Shown: piece by piece, positions 1-31,751 of the stretch
Position numbering within the stretch: the stretch's first letter is position 1
How the letters are laid out: each line of letters opens with the position of its first letter
NCBI GenBank assembly: GCA_947568835.1
Contig: OX387607.1
Location: 18,813,277-18,877,276 of the forward strand
Length of the DNA stretch: 64,000 nt
Direction of reading: 5' to 3'
Source: Protonemura montana
Taxonomy: Eukaryota; Arthropoda; Insecta; Plecoptera; Nemouridae
Program-made: the position numbers and the translations under genes
Notes under the pieces: generated by a model
Database searches by the model: none
What the model was told of the DNA's origin: nothing
The model's input: only the letters and a program-made list of their open reading frames with translations

Positions 1-1
1 C

Positions 2-362
2 AACGTTAATGTTACAGTCTCTGCGTGAAAGATGGCCGCCAAATGACTACCTTACCGACAAAAATGCAGAGTACCGGAACATCACGTTAAGTGGAGCCAC
101 TGTCGTATGAAATTTAATTTCGATATTTCTCGTAAGTTAACTCGCTTTAGAGACTTTTCATGCTCAAAAAATCTCCATCAATGTTTACCTCAACGATTGA
201 TAAACACGTAACAATATTGAAAAGCGAGTTAACCTACTAGAAATATCGAAATGAAATTTCGATGTGGCTCCACTTAAAGTGATGTTCCGGTACTCTGCAT
301 TTTTGTCGGTAAGGTAGTCATTTGGCGGCCATCTTTCACGCAGAGACTGTAACATTAACGTT
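2..362. mobile_element. Foldback/MITE-like element, 361 bp with long inverted arms
   Basis: The left end (AACGTTAATGTTACAGTCTC) is repeated in inverted form at the right end, and the match continues inward for roughly 100 bp with about one mismatch. A second inner inverted stretch (around 107-150 against 213-262) extends it, so the whole element can fold into one hairpin with a small AT-rich loop near 160-210. There is no coding capacity. Structure and size fit a non-autonomous foldback or MITE. The family is not recognised and no clear target-site duplication is visible at the window edge. Confidence 0.8.
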
Positions 363-493
363 CTGTCTCTGCTTAGAACGGTACAAGTATGGGAGGATGA
401 GAGATTGTGCCTGCATTGTGCCGTGCTATGATTTGAGCGCTATGTGTGACCAGTGTTCCCGTCAAGGTTCCCAACTGTCATCCAGCAGCGAGG

Positions 494-1048
494 TTAAATG
501 TCTCCCACCTTGAGAAGAGTCGCTAGGAAGGACCGCGTCTGCTCGTCGAGGTCAACGATGACGTTCAGCGGCCGATTGGTGTGGCAATTTGTAGGACTCT
601 TCAAGCGATCCAGCCCGATCACCGAGGTAAACACACCTACAGCAGTCAGAAGCTTCTGCGCGTGCGTTATCCACGAGCCTGTAGTCACCAGAGAGTCCTT
701 CGAGGCGACCAGGTACACGCAGTGAGCGTGGTACAATCTTTGCAGGTCGAGGATCACATCTAAGATCCTCTTGGTGTTGGCGTCAGGCCGCTCTTGCTCG
801 AGGACAATATCTGGAGACGTTTTGGCGTTGTCTTTAGGTCTTTGCAGATCATGAGTCACCTTTGAGAACCTCTTGGCAGCGGCAGCTGTTCGATGGAGCC
901 CTTGGACAACCTCCGATGACGTTTTGGCGTCGTCTTTAGGTTGTTGAAGCTTGATGATTAAGTCTGAGATTTCCTTGTAGTCGTCCTGAACACTCGATTG
1001 AACCCACAAAGTTACCAGCAGGACTATGACAAGATTTAAAGTGAACAT
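494..1048 (-). CDS. Small secreted protein, first exon or intronless gene (function unknown)
   Basis: A 184-codon frame starts at 1048 with MFTLNLVIVLLVTLWVQSSV, a typical signal peptide, and is preceded by a TATA box at 1111-1118, so it is probably a real gene start. The N-terminal half of the mature chain has degenerate internal repeats: QQPKDDAKTS, QRPKDNAKTS and QERPDANTKR recur about every 30 residues and are rich in K, D, Q and T. The C-terminal half is more globular (HAHCVYLVASKDSL, VGVFTSVIGL). A plausible donor, AAG|GTGGGA, lies at 509/508, ten bases before the in-frame stop is reached at 496-494, so the exon may be spliced after LLK and the gene may continue off the left edge. The second half weakly recalls the extracellular domain of ionotropic receptors, but I do not claim that family. 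An unspliced 184-residue secreted protein is the alternative. Confidence 0.6.
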   Translation of the reverse strand: MFTLNLVIVLLVTLWVQSSVQDDYKEISDLIIKLQQPKDDAKTSSEVVQGLHRTAAAAKRFSKVTHDLQRPKDNAKTSPDIVLEQERPDANTKRILDVILDLQRLYHAHCVYLVASKDSLVTTGSWITHAQKLLTAVGVFTSVIGLDRLKSPTNCHTNRPLNVIVDLDEQTRSFLATLLKVGDI

Positions 1049-1110
1049 TGTGCCGTTGGAACGTTGCTAATGACCGCTTCACTGCGCTAAGTCAATATTA
1101 TAAACTTGTT

Positions 1111-1118
1111 TATTTATA
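1111..1118 (-). promoter_or_regulatory. TATA box of the 494-1048 gene
   Basis: TATAAATA on the minus strand lies about 63-70 bp upstream of the ATG at 1048, which places the transcription start near 1080-1088 and leaves a 5' UTR of about 35-40 nt. A second AT-rich TATA-like stretch lies just downstream near 1098-1103. Confidence 0.55.
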
Positions 1119-1404
1119 ATCTGAGCCGTGTAAAGCTGAGGTCGTGTTTTGTCGCGATTCGATCACCAGAGGACAGTTAAAGCGCTGATCACTGAAATTG
1201 ATTTACTTTTTGAGCTTGTCTACTGAATAATTAATTGTTGAATACATTTTATCTCTTTGTTAATATTTTTATATTTTTTCCAGACGCTTTGCGTTTATGG
1301 ATCAATTCTGGGCGTTTTCATTAAATAATTGAATTGATGTTGGCTGCTTTTACCGTTTGTCGCCATGCGGTCTGGTTTGCTCGGGGATTTAGGCACGTGG
1401 CCCT

Positions 1405-1444
1405 TAAAGTCTTCTCTAGCCTTACCAACCACTTAGTCTTTAAA
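1405..1444 (+). repeat. Isolated single unit of the 36-bp minisatellite
   Basis: One copy of the unit that makes up the array at 1.7-8.3 kb (CTAGCCTTACCAACCACTTA core) is separated from that array by LINE-derived sequence. This is best read as the original left edge of the array, later split by the LINE insertion. Confidence 0.75.
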
Positions 1445-1701
1445 CAAGCTTCTTGGAACAAGCTACCAGCTGAATTAAAGGTTTTAATAAGGAAACAAGA
1501 CTTCGCTGTGAAGCTCAGAAACTTTTTAATAACGAACTGTTTTTATTCAAACAATGAATTTTTAAATTGGTAACTGTTTTCATGTATCATAAATATTGTA
1601 CATGCATGTACAAGATGGATACACATCATACATATGTATCTCTGACCAACCCAATGTTACTCTGGTAATCAATTTGGAAATAAACAATATCAATCAATCA
1701 A
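1445..1701 (+). mobile_element. 5'-truncated non-LTR retrotransposon (LINE) 3' end
   Basis: The reading frame SWNKLPAELKVLIRKQDFAV continuing to a stop at 1571-1573 matches the C-terminal pattern common to jockey/CR1-like reverse transcriptase ORFs (W-N-x-LP-x-x-L, then a hydrophobic/F-rich tail). It is followed by about 125 bp of AT-rich 3' UTR ending in a short CAAT repeat tail (ATCAATCAATCAAAAC). The 5' truncation and tail are normal for LINE copies. It interrupts the 36-bp minisatellite. The exact ends are approximate. Confidence 0.7.
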
Positions 1702-4700
1702 AACCTTTCCTAGCCTCACCACCCACTTAGTCTTTCAAACCTTCACTAACCTTACCAACCACTTAGTCTTTTAAGTCTTCCCTAGCCTTACCAACCACTC
1801 AGTCTTTAAAGTCTTCCCTAGCCTTACCAACCACTCAGTCTTTTAAGTCTTCCCTAGCCTTACCAACCACTTAGTCTTTAAAGCCTTCCCTAGCCTTACC
1901 AACCACATAGTCTTTTAAGTCTTCCCTAGCCTTACCAACCACTCAGTCTTTCAAGTCTTCCCTAGCCTTACCAACCACTCAGTCTTTAAAGTCTTCCCTA
2001 GCCTTACCAACCACTTAGTCTTTAAAGTCTTCTCTAGCCTTACCAACCACTTAGTCTTTCAAACCTTCCCTAGCCTTACCAACCACTCAGTCTTTAAAGT
2101 CTTCCCTAGCCTTACCAACCACTCAGTCTTTAAAGTCTTCCCTAGCCTTACCAACCACTTAGTCTTTCAAACCTTCCCTAGCCTTACCCACCACTTAGTC
2201 TTTAAAACCTTCCCTCGCCTTACCAACCACTCAGTATTTCAAACCTTCCCTCGCCTTACCAACCACTTAGTCTTTCAAACCTTCCCTCGCCTTACCAACC
2301 ACTTAGTCTTTCAAACCTTACCTAGCCTTACCAACCACTTAGTCTTTCAAACCTTCCCTCGCCTTACCAACCACTCAGTCTTTCAAACCTTCCCTAGCCT
2401 TACCAACCACTTAGTCTTTCAAACCTTCCCAAGCCTTACCAACCACTTAGTCTTTCAAACCTTCACTCGCCTTACCAACCACTCAGTCTTTCAAACCTTC
2501 CCTCGCCTTACCAACCACTCAGTCTTTAAAGTCTTCCCTAGCCTTACCAACCACTTAGTCTTTAAAGTCTTCCCAAGCCTTACCAACCACTTAGTCTTTC
2601 AAACCTTCCCAAGCCTTACCAACCACTAAGTCTTTCAAACCTTCACTCGGCTTACCAACCACTCAGTCTTTCAAACCTTCCCTAGCCTTACCAACCACTT
2701 AGTCTTTCAAACCTTCCCTAGCCTTACCAACCACTAAGTCTTTCAAACCTTCCCTAGCCTTACCAACCACTACGTCTTTCAAACCTTCCCTAGCCTTACC
2801 AACCACTTAGTCTTTAAAGTCTTCCCTAGCCTTACCAACCACTAAGTCTTTCAAACCTTCCCTAGCCTTACCAACCACTAAGTCTTTCAAACCTTCCCTA
2901 GCCTTACCAACCACTTAGTCTTTCAAACCTTCCCTCGCCTTACCAACCACTTAGTCTTTCAAACCTTCCCTAGCCTTACCAACCACTAAGTCTTTCAAAC
3001 CTTCCCTAGCCTTACCAACCACTTAGTCTTTCAAACCTTCCCTAGCCTTACCAACCACTAAGTCTTTCAAACCTTCCCTAGCCTTACCAACCACTAAGTC
3101 TTTCAAACCTTCCCTCGCCTTACCAACCACTTAGTCTTTCAAACCTTCGCTAGCCTCACCAACCACTCAGTCTTTCAAACCTTCCCTCGCCTTACCAACC
3201 ACTTAGTCTTTCAAACCTTCCCTCGCCTTACCAACCACTTAGTCTTTCAAACCTTCCCTCGCCTTACCAACCACTTAGTCTTTCAAACCTTCACTAGCCT
3301 AACCAACCACTTAGTCTTTCAAACCTTCCCTCGCCTTACCAACCACTTAGTCTTTCAAACCTTCCCTAGCCTTACCAACCACTTAGTCTTTCAAACCTTC
3401 ACTCGCCTTACCAACCACTTAGTCTTTCAAACCTTCACTCGCCTTACCAACCACTTAGTCTTTCAAACCTTCACTCGCCTCACCAACCACTCAGTCCTTA
3501 AAGTCTTCCCTCGCCTTACCAACCACTTAGTCTTTCAAACCTTCACTCGCCTTACCAACCACTTAGTCTTTCAAACCTTCACTCGCCTTACCAACCACTT
3601 AGTCTTTCAAACCTTCACTCGCCTTACCAACCACTTAGTCTTTCAAACCTTCACTCGCCTTACCAACCACTTAGTCTTTCAAACCTTCCCTAGCCTTACC
3701 AACCACTTAGTCTTTAAAGTCTTCCCTAGCCTTACCAACCACTCAGTCTTTAAAGTCTTCCCTAGCCTTACCAACCACTTAGTCTTTAAAGTCTTCCCTA
3801 GCCTTACCAACCACTTAGTCTTTAAAGCCTTCCCTAGCCTTACCAACCACTTAGTCTTTAAAGCCTTCCCTTGCCTTACCAACCACTTAGTCTTTCAAAC
3901 CTTCCCTAGCCTTACCAACCACTCAGTCTTTCAAACCTTCCCTAGCCTTACCAACCACTCAGTCTTTAAAGTCTTCCCTAGCCTTACCAACCACTTAGTC
4001 TTTAAAGTCTTCCCTAGCCTTACCAACCACTAAGTCTTTTAAGTCTTCTCTAGCCTTACCAACCACTTAGTCTTTAAAGCCTTCCCTAGCCTTACCAACC
4101 ACTGAGTCTTTAAAGCCTTCCCTAGCCTTACCAACCACTTAGTCTTTCAAACCTTCCCTAGCCTTACCAACCACTCAGTCTTTCAAACCTTCCCTAGCCT
4201 TACCAACCACTCAGTCTTTAAAGTCTTCCCTAGCCTTACCAACCACTTAGTCTTTAAAGTCTTCCCTAGCCTTACCAACCACTTAGTCTTTTAAGTCTTC
4301 CCTAGCCTTACCAACCACTCAGTCTTTAAAGTCTTCCCTAGCCTTACCAACCACTCAGTCTTTAAAGTTTTCCCTAGCCTTACCAACCACTTAGTCTTTT
4401 AAGTCTTCCCTAGCCTTACCAACCAATTAGTCTTTAAAGTCTTCCCTAGCCTTACCAACCACTTAGTCTTTAAAGTCTTCCCTAGCCTTACCAACCACTT
4501 AGTCTTTAAAGCCTTCCCTAGCCTTACCAACCACTTAGTCTTTCAAACCTTCCCTAGATTCACCAACCACTTAGTCTTTCAAACCTTCCCTAGCCTTACC
4601 AACCACTTAGTCTTTCAAACCTTCCCTAGCCTTACCAACCACTTAGTCTTTTAAACCTTCCCTAGATTCACCAACCACTTAGTCTTTCAAACCTTCCCTA

Positions 4701-7700
4701 GCCTTACCAACCACTTAGTCTTTCAAACCTTCCCTAGCCTTACCAACCACTTAGTCTTTCAAACCTTCCCTAGCCTTACCAACCACTTAGTCTTTCAAAC
4801 CTTCCCTAGCCTCACCAACCACTTAGTCTTTCAAACCTTCCCTAGCCTTACCCACCACTCAGTCTTTAAAGTCTTCCCTAGCCTTACCAACCACTCAGTC
4901 TTTCAAACCTTCCCTAGCCTTACCAACCACTTAGTCTTTAAAGTCTTCCCTAGCCTTACCAACCACTCAGTCTTTAAAGTCTTCCCTAGCCTTACCAACC
5001 ACTTAGTCTTTCAAACCTTCCCTAGCCTTACCAACCACTTAGTCTTTAAAGTCTTCCCTAGCCTTACCAACCACTCAGTCTTTAAAGTCTTCCCTAGCCT
5101 TACCAACCACTTAGTCTTTTAAGTCTTCCCTAGCCTTACCAACCACTTAGTTGTCTCAAACCTTCCCTAGCCTTACCAACCACTTAGTCTTTAAAGTCTT
5201 CCCTAGCATTACCAACCACTCAGTCTTTAAAGTCTTCCCTAGCCTTACCAACCACTCAGTCTTTAAAGTCTTCCCTAGCCTTACCAACCACTTAGTCTTT
5301 AAAGTCTTCCCTAGCCTTACCAACCACTCAGTCTTTAAAGTCTTCCCTAGCCTTACCAACCACTTAGTCTTTCAAACCTTCCCTAGCCTTACCAATCACT
5401 CAGTCTTTCAAACCTTCCCTAGCCTTACCAACCACTTAGTCTTTCAAACCTTCCCTAGCCTTACCAACCACTCAGTCTTAAAAGTCTTCCCTAGCCTTAC
5501 CAACCACTTAGTCTTTAAAGTCTTCCCTAGCCTTACCAACCACTCAGTCTTTCAAACCTTCCCTAGCCTTACCAACCACTTAGTCTTTCAAACCTTCCCT
5601 AGCCTTACCAACCACTTAGTCTTTCAAACCTTCCCTAGATTCACCAACCACTTAGTCTTTCAAACCTTCCCTAGCCTTACCAACCACTTAGTCTTTCAAA
5701 CCTTCCCTAGCCTTACCAACCACTTAGTCTTTCAAACCTTCCCTAGCCTTACCAACCACTTAGTCTTTCAAACCTTCCCTAGCCTCACCAACCACTTAGT
5801 CTTTCAAACCTTCCCTAGCCTTACCCACCACTCAGTCTTTAAAGTCTTCCCTAGCCTTACCAACCACTCAGTCTTTCAAACCTTCCCTAGCCTTACCAAC
5901 CACTTAGTCTTTAAAGTCTTCCCTAGCCTTACCAACCACTCAGTCTTTAAAGTCTTCCCTAGCCTTACCAACCACTTAGTCTTTCAAACCTTCCCTAGCC
6001 TTACCAACCACTTAGTCTTTAAAGTCTTCCCTAGCCTTACCAACCACTCAGTCTTTAAAGTCTTCCCTAGCCTTACCAACCACTTAGTCTTTTAAGTCTT
6101 CCCTAGCCTTACCAACCACTTAGTTGTCTCAAACCTTCCCTAGCCTTACCAACCACTTAGTCTTTAAAGTCTTCCCTAGCATTACCAACCACTCAGTCTT
6201 TAAAGTATTCCCTAGCCTTACCAACCACTCAGTCTTTAAAGTCTTCCCTAGCCTTACCAATCACTTAGTCTTTAAAGTCTTCCCTAGCCTTACCAACCAC
6301 TCAGTCTTTAAAGTCTTCCCTAGCCTTACCAACCACTTAGTCTTTCAAACCTTCCCTAGCCTTACCAATCACTCAGTCTTTCAAACCTTCCCTAGCCTTA
6401 CCAACCACTTAGTCTTTCAAACCTTCCCTAGCCTTACCAACCACTCAGTCTTTAAAGTCTTCCCTAGCCTTACCAACCACTTAGTCTTTAAAGTCTTCCC
6501 TAGCCTTACCAACCACTTAGTCTTTAAAGTCTTCCCTAGCCTTACCAACCACTTAGTCTTTAAAGTCTTCCCTAGCCTTACCAACCACTTAGTCTTTAAA
6601 GTCTTCCCTAGCCTTACCAACCACTTAGTCTTTAAAGTCTTCCCTAGCCTTACCAACCACTTAGTCTTTAAAGTCTTCCCTAGCCTTACCAACCACTTAG
6701 TCTTTAAAGTCTTCCCTAGCCTTACCAACCACTTAGTCTTTAAAGTCTTCCCTAGCCTTACCAACCACTCAGTCTTTAAAGTCTTCCCTAGCCTTACCAA
6801 CCACTTAATCTTTAAAGTCTTCCCTAGCCTTACCAACCACTTAGTCTTTAAAGTCTTCCCTAGCCTTACCAACCACTTAGTCTTTAAAGTCTTCCCTAGC
6901 CTTACCAACCACTTAGTCTTTAAAGTCTTCCCTAGCCTTACCAACCACTTAGTCTTTAAAGTCTTCCCTAGCCTTACCAACCACTTAGTCTTTAAAGTCT
7001 TCCCTAGCCTTACCAACCACTTAGTCTTTAAAGTCTTCCCTAGCCTTACCAACCACTTAGTCTTTAAAGTCTTCCCTAGCCTTACCAACCACTTAGTCTT
7101 TAAAGTCTTCCCTAGCCTTACCAACCACTTAGTCTTTAAAGTCTTCCCTAGCCTTACCAACCACTTAGTCTTTAAAGTCTTCCCTAGCCTTACCAACCAC
7201 TTAGTCTTTAAAGTCTTCCCTAGCCTTACCAACCACTTAGTCTTTAAAGTCTTCCCTAGCCTTACCAACCACTCAGTCTTTAAAGTCTTCCCTAGCCTTA
7301 CCAACCACTTAATCTTTAAAGTCTTCCCTAGCCTTACCAACCACTTAATCTTTAAAGTCTTCCCTAGCCTTACCAACCACTTAGTCTTTAAAGTCTTCCC
7401 TAGCCTTACCAACCACTTAGTCTTTAAAGTCTTCCCTAGCCTTACCAACCACTTAGTCTTTAAAGTCTTCCCTAGCCTTACCAACCACTTAGTCTTTAAA
7501 GTCTTCCATAGCCTTACCAACCACTTAGTCTTTAAAGTCTTCCCTAGCCTTACCAACCACTTAGTCTTTAAAGTCTTCCCTAGCCTTACCAACCACTTAG
7601 TCTTTAAAGTCTTCCCTAGCCTTACCAACCACTTAGTCTTTAAAGTCTTCCCTAGCCTTACCAACCACTTAGTCTTTAAAGTCTTCCCTAGCCTTACCAA

Positions 7701-8336
7701 CCACTTAGTCTTTAAAGTCTTCCCTAGCCTTACCAACCACTTAGTCTTTAAAGTCTTCCCTAGCCTTACCAACCACTTAGTCTTTAAAGTCTTCCCTAGC
7801 CTTACCAACCACTTAGTCTTTAAAGTCTTCCCTAGCCTTACCAACCACTTAGTCTTTAAAGTCTTCCCTAGCCTTACCAACCACTTAGTCTTTAAAGTCT
7901 TCCCTAGCCTTACCAACCACTTAGTCTTTAAAGTCTTCCCTAGCCTTACCAACCACTCAGTCTTTAAAGTCTTCCCTAGCCTTACCAACCACTTAATCTT
8001 TAAAGTCTTCCCTAGCCTTACCAACCACTTAATCTTTAAAGTCTTCCCTAGCCTTACCAACCACTTAGTCTTTAAAGTCTTCCCTAGCCTTACCAACCAC
8101 TTAGTCTTTAAAGTCTTCCCTAGCCTTACCAACCACTTAGTCTTTAAAGTCTTCCCTAGCCTTACCAACCACTTAGTCTTTAAAGTCTTCCCTAGCCTTA
8201 CCAACCACTTAGTCTTTAAAGTCTTCCCTAGCCTTACCAACCACTTAGTCTTTAAAGTCTTCCCTAGCCTTACCAACCACTTAGTCTTTAAAGTCTTCCC
8301 TAGCCTTACCAACCACTTAGTCTTTAAAGTCTTACG
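1702..8336. repeat. 36-bp minisatellite array, about 6.6 kb (~184 units)
   Basis: The unit is 36 bp with core CTAGCCTTACCAACCACTTA followed by a variable GTCTTTAAAGT or GTCTTTCAAAC segment and CTTCC. The left half is divergent (many CTCGCC, CACTCG and CACTAAG variants); 6.4-8.3 kb is almost identical from unit to unit. A 37-bp variant unit carrying TTAGTTGTCTCAAA occurs at 5147 and again at 6120, marking a 973-bp block duplication. In the right part, variant runs (CACTCAG followed by CACTTAATC) recur at 6767, 7271 and 7955, spacings of 504 and 684 bp, which are 14 and 19 units. Because 36 is divisible by 3 and the unit lacks stops in several frames, open frames of up to 739 codons run through it on both strands; they are not considered genes. 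Confidence 0.97.
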
Positions 8337-8950
8337 GTGTTAAGTGTTCCCCATCTTCTAGGTCTGGTCATCTCTTGTGATGGCTGTCTTACGTTGCAAT
8401 ACAACAACGACACTTTCCATCATAATTGGGAAATCTCTTTAAATTTGAAACTATTTTTTATTTATTTTTTTTGGTGAGAAAATAATGAAAACGTATTTTT
8501 TTTTTATTTTCTTCTAAATCCAATTTTGAATAAAATATATCTGTTTAAAATGTTTGCGTTTGACTCTCGTACGAAAACGAGGGTCGCCATTTTTTATGAC
8601 AAAGTGAATTCTGACGTCAGTATGACGTCAAAAAACAGAAGCGAACGCAAAGGATACAACAAAATGACGTCAGAACTACGTGTAGTTAATCACAGCCCGT
8701 TTTAATCTCGCCACGAGAATTCATATTTTAGCCATTCTTAAAACAAATAGAAATAGAAAAGTTATGATCGGATTATAAAAAGAAAAAATACATCAGATTT
8801 TATTTTAAACGCGTATTTGAACACAATGATAATAATTAAATAATAATCTAAAGGAGATTTCCCTTTTTAAATTAAATGACAGTGCAACAAAGAATAAAGA
8901 ATTAATAACAATACTATTTAAGAACAACAGAAAACAAATACTGAAATCTG
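8337..8950. other. Non-coding AT-rich spacer with three CRE-like sites
   Basis: No gene or repeat is recognised. Three TGACGTCA-type (CRE/ATF-like) motifs lie close together at about 8611-8671 (CTGACGTCAG, ATGACGTCAA, ATGACGTCAG). The rest is poly(A/T)-rich. Confidence 0.5.
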
Positions 8951-9026
8951 TTGCCCGAATAGCTCAGTTGCCAGAGAACCCGACCGGCATTTGTGAAGTC
9001 CCGGGTTCGTATCCTGGTTCGGTTGC
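8951..9026 (+). repeat. tRNA-like SINE head (single copy)
   Basis: A tRNA-like stretch contains an A-box-like TAGCTCAGTTGCCAGAG and a B-box-like GGGTTCGTATCC at tRNA spacing. The CCGAA/TTCGG acceptor pairing is partial, with mismatches at the outer pairs, so a functional tRNA is unlikely. It directly precedes the 5S-like array and looks like a pol III-derived SINE remnant. Confidence 0.5.
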
Positions 9027-9114
9027 ACTTTGCTCCAGTCTGGCTTCCCTTCCATCCATTGCTTGCTGGTATCAGCTCCCATCAAACCTCCAACCTCCAT
9101 CCCTCCAACCTCTC

Positions 9115-9655
9115 TCCCGAATAGAACTGGTCATGTGTATGATGGTCACCCATCCAATACCTGACTCAGCGCAGTGTTGCTTAACTTTCATCCCTCCAAC
9201 CTCTCTCCCAAACATAACTGGTCATGTGTATGATGGTCACCCATCCAATACCTGACCCAGCGCAGTGTTGCTTAACTTTCATCCCTCCAACCTCTCTCCC
9301 GAATAGAACTGGTCATGTGTATGATGGTCACCCATCCAATACCTGACCCAGCGCAGTGTTGCTTAACTTTCATCCCTCCAACCTCTCTCCCGAATAGAAC
9401 TGGTCATGTGTATGATGGTCACCCATCCAATACCTGACCCAGCGCAGTGTTGCTGAACTTTCATCCCTCCAACCTCTCTCCCAAACATAACTGGTCATGT
9501 GTATGATGGTCACCCATCCAATACCTGACCCAGCGCAGTGTTGCTTAACTTTCATCCCTCCAACCTCTCTCCCGAACAGAACTGATCATGTGTATGATGG
9601 TCACCCATCCAATACCTGACCCAGCGCAGTGTTGCTTAACTCCGGTGATCTAACG
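9115..9655 (-). repeat. 5S rRNA-like SINE head, tandem array (~6 units of 91 bp)
   Basis: On the minus strand each 91-bp unit contains GTTAAGCAACACTGCGCTGG followed by GTCAGGTATTGGATGGGTGA, which aligns with the A box, intermediate element and C box of metazoan 5S rRNA (AAGCTAAGCA / GGTTAGTACTTGGATGGGAGA). This is joined to a non-5S linker (CACATGACCAGTTCTGTTCG). The 5'-most unit near 9640-9690 keeps more of the 5S head (GAGATCACCG-like and GGAAACACCGGT). It is the head of the 5S-derived SINE seen entire at 48.1-48.6 kb. Confidence 0.8.
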
Positions 9656-10835
9656 AGAACCGGTGTTTCCAAAACGCCAAATCAATGCCAGCTGCCAAGA
9701 GGACCTGGCATAGGTCAACCAACCAAAGAACATATAACAAATGTATTGCATTATTTATAAAGAGAGTTATTTATTATTTCAATTTACATTTTCGAGGTTA
9801 TTTGATAGAGGTAAGATGATATTTGGAATAATCCTGTCTGCTTTCCAACAAGACGTTTGTTATTTTCACGAACCTATTGTTAGTCGTATTTAATAAAAAT
9901 AATATCACACATTCAATTACACTCGGTCATGACGGTAAACATCAATTATGAACATTAATTACAGACAGTACATTATCATAAAACATTCACGTGTTGCATG
10001 CCTTTTTCTGCTGGCTTTTTCTGTGCAAGCACAGAGGACAATTGCCTACAAGTTAGAGAGAATTACTTACCAAGGACGGGTCCAGCCCTTGAAGTAAAAT
10101 CATACCGGAGAAAAAGCAGACAGGTTTAGCTGCCCATTTTTGAATTCGGCAATCCTCAAAATTTTAGCATCATTTTTGGCAATCACTATATTAGAGTATC
10201 GGGGCTGACTTGACCCTCTCCCCACAAAACGACACCAAATTGAAGTTGATTGGCAATACCTCTGCTACCACCTCGAGCAGCGGTCGTTTTACAACCAGAG
10301 TCAAATCCAGCCGGACAATCGCACAGTTAAACATTTACAACACAGTTACAGAAAGACATATGCACTTTGCGTACAACAATAATTTTCATCGAAATAAAGC
10401 GACAAATATGCTAGTAGAGTATTACACAATTTGCAGTTTGCATTGTCGATGGTCTTAACATTGATTAAATTAGCTATACATATAAAAGCCTCGTCGGTTT
10501 ATGGAGTTTAGTTTCCTCGCGCCCAACGCTGAACGGCGACCCTCGTGGTCGTGAATCCTCTGCTGCTAGAAGTGACGCCGACATAACTCCCGAACCAGAT
10601 CTGTTCGCTTCCCTTCTTATTTTTGCAAAGCATTTGCTCCTATTCCAGACTTTGTTGCATATTGTGCAGCATGACCAGAACAAGAAAACGCACCAGATTT
10701 CAGCAAAATGCCGTCCATTTCTTGCAAATAAAACACACACATAACGAATGACCTTACATCCAAATCAGAGCGTCACTTTTGTAGCTACGGATCGAGCAAA
10801 TGCCCTCTAGTAGAGACATCGGCCATCTTATCTTC
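9656..10835. other. Spacer and 3' flank of the GH9 gene
   Basis: No coding exon is recognised. This holds the 3' UTR of the minus-strand GH9 gene. The clearest AATAAA on that strand is at 9770-9775, about 1 kb beyond the stop, so the polyadenylation site is uncertain. Open frames at 10210-10458 and 10474-10740 have no recognisable features. Confidence 0.4.
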
Positions 10836-31684
<20,849 letters not shown>

Positions 31685-31751
31685 CTGTGAAACACACCAG
31701 GATGTCAGTCGCACCTAGCAGGGAGGGGGGTGAACCCGGTGCCACTGAGCG

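Noticed and set aside
6124-8343. 739-codon open frame (and a 631-codon frame on the other strand)
   Set aside because: Both lie wholly in the 36-bp array; a 36-bp period keeps any stop-free frame open. No start context, no non-repeat sequence, and low-complexity periodic peptides.
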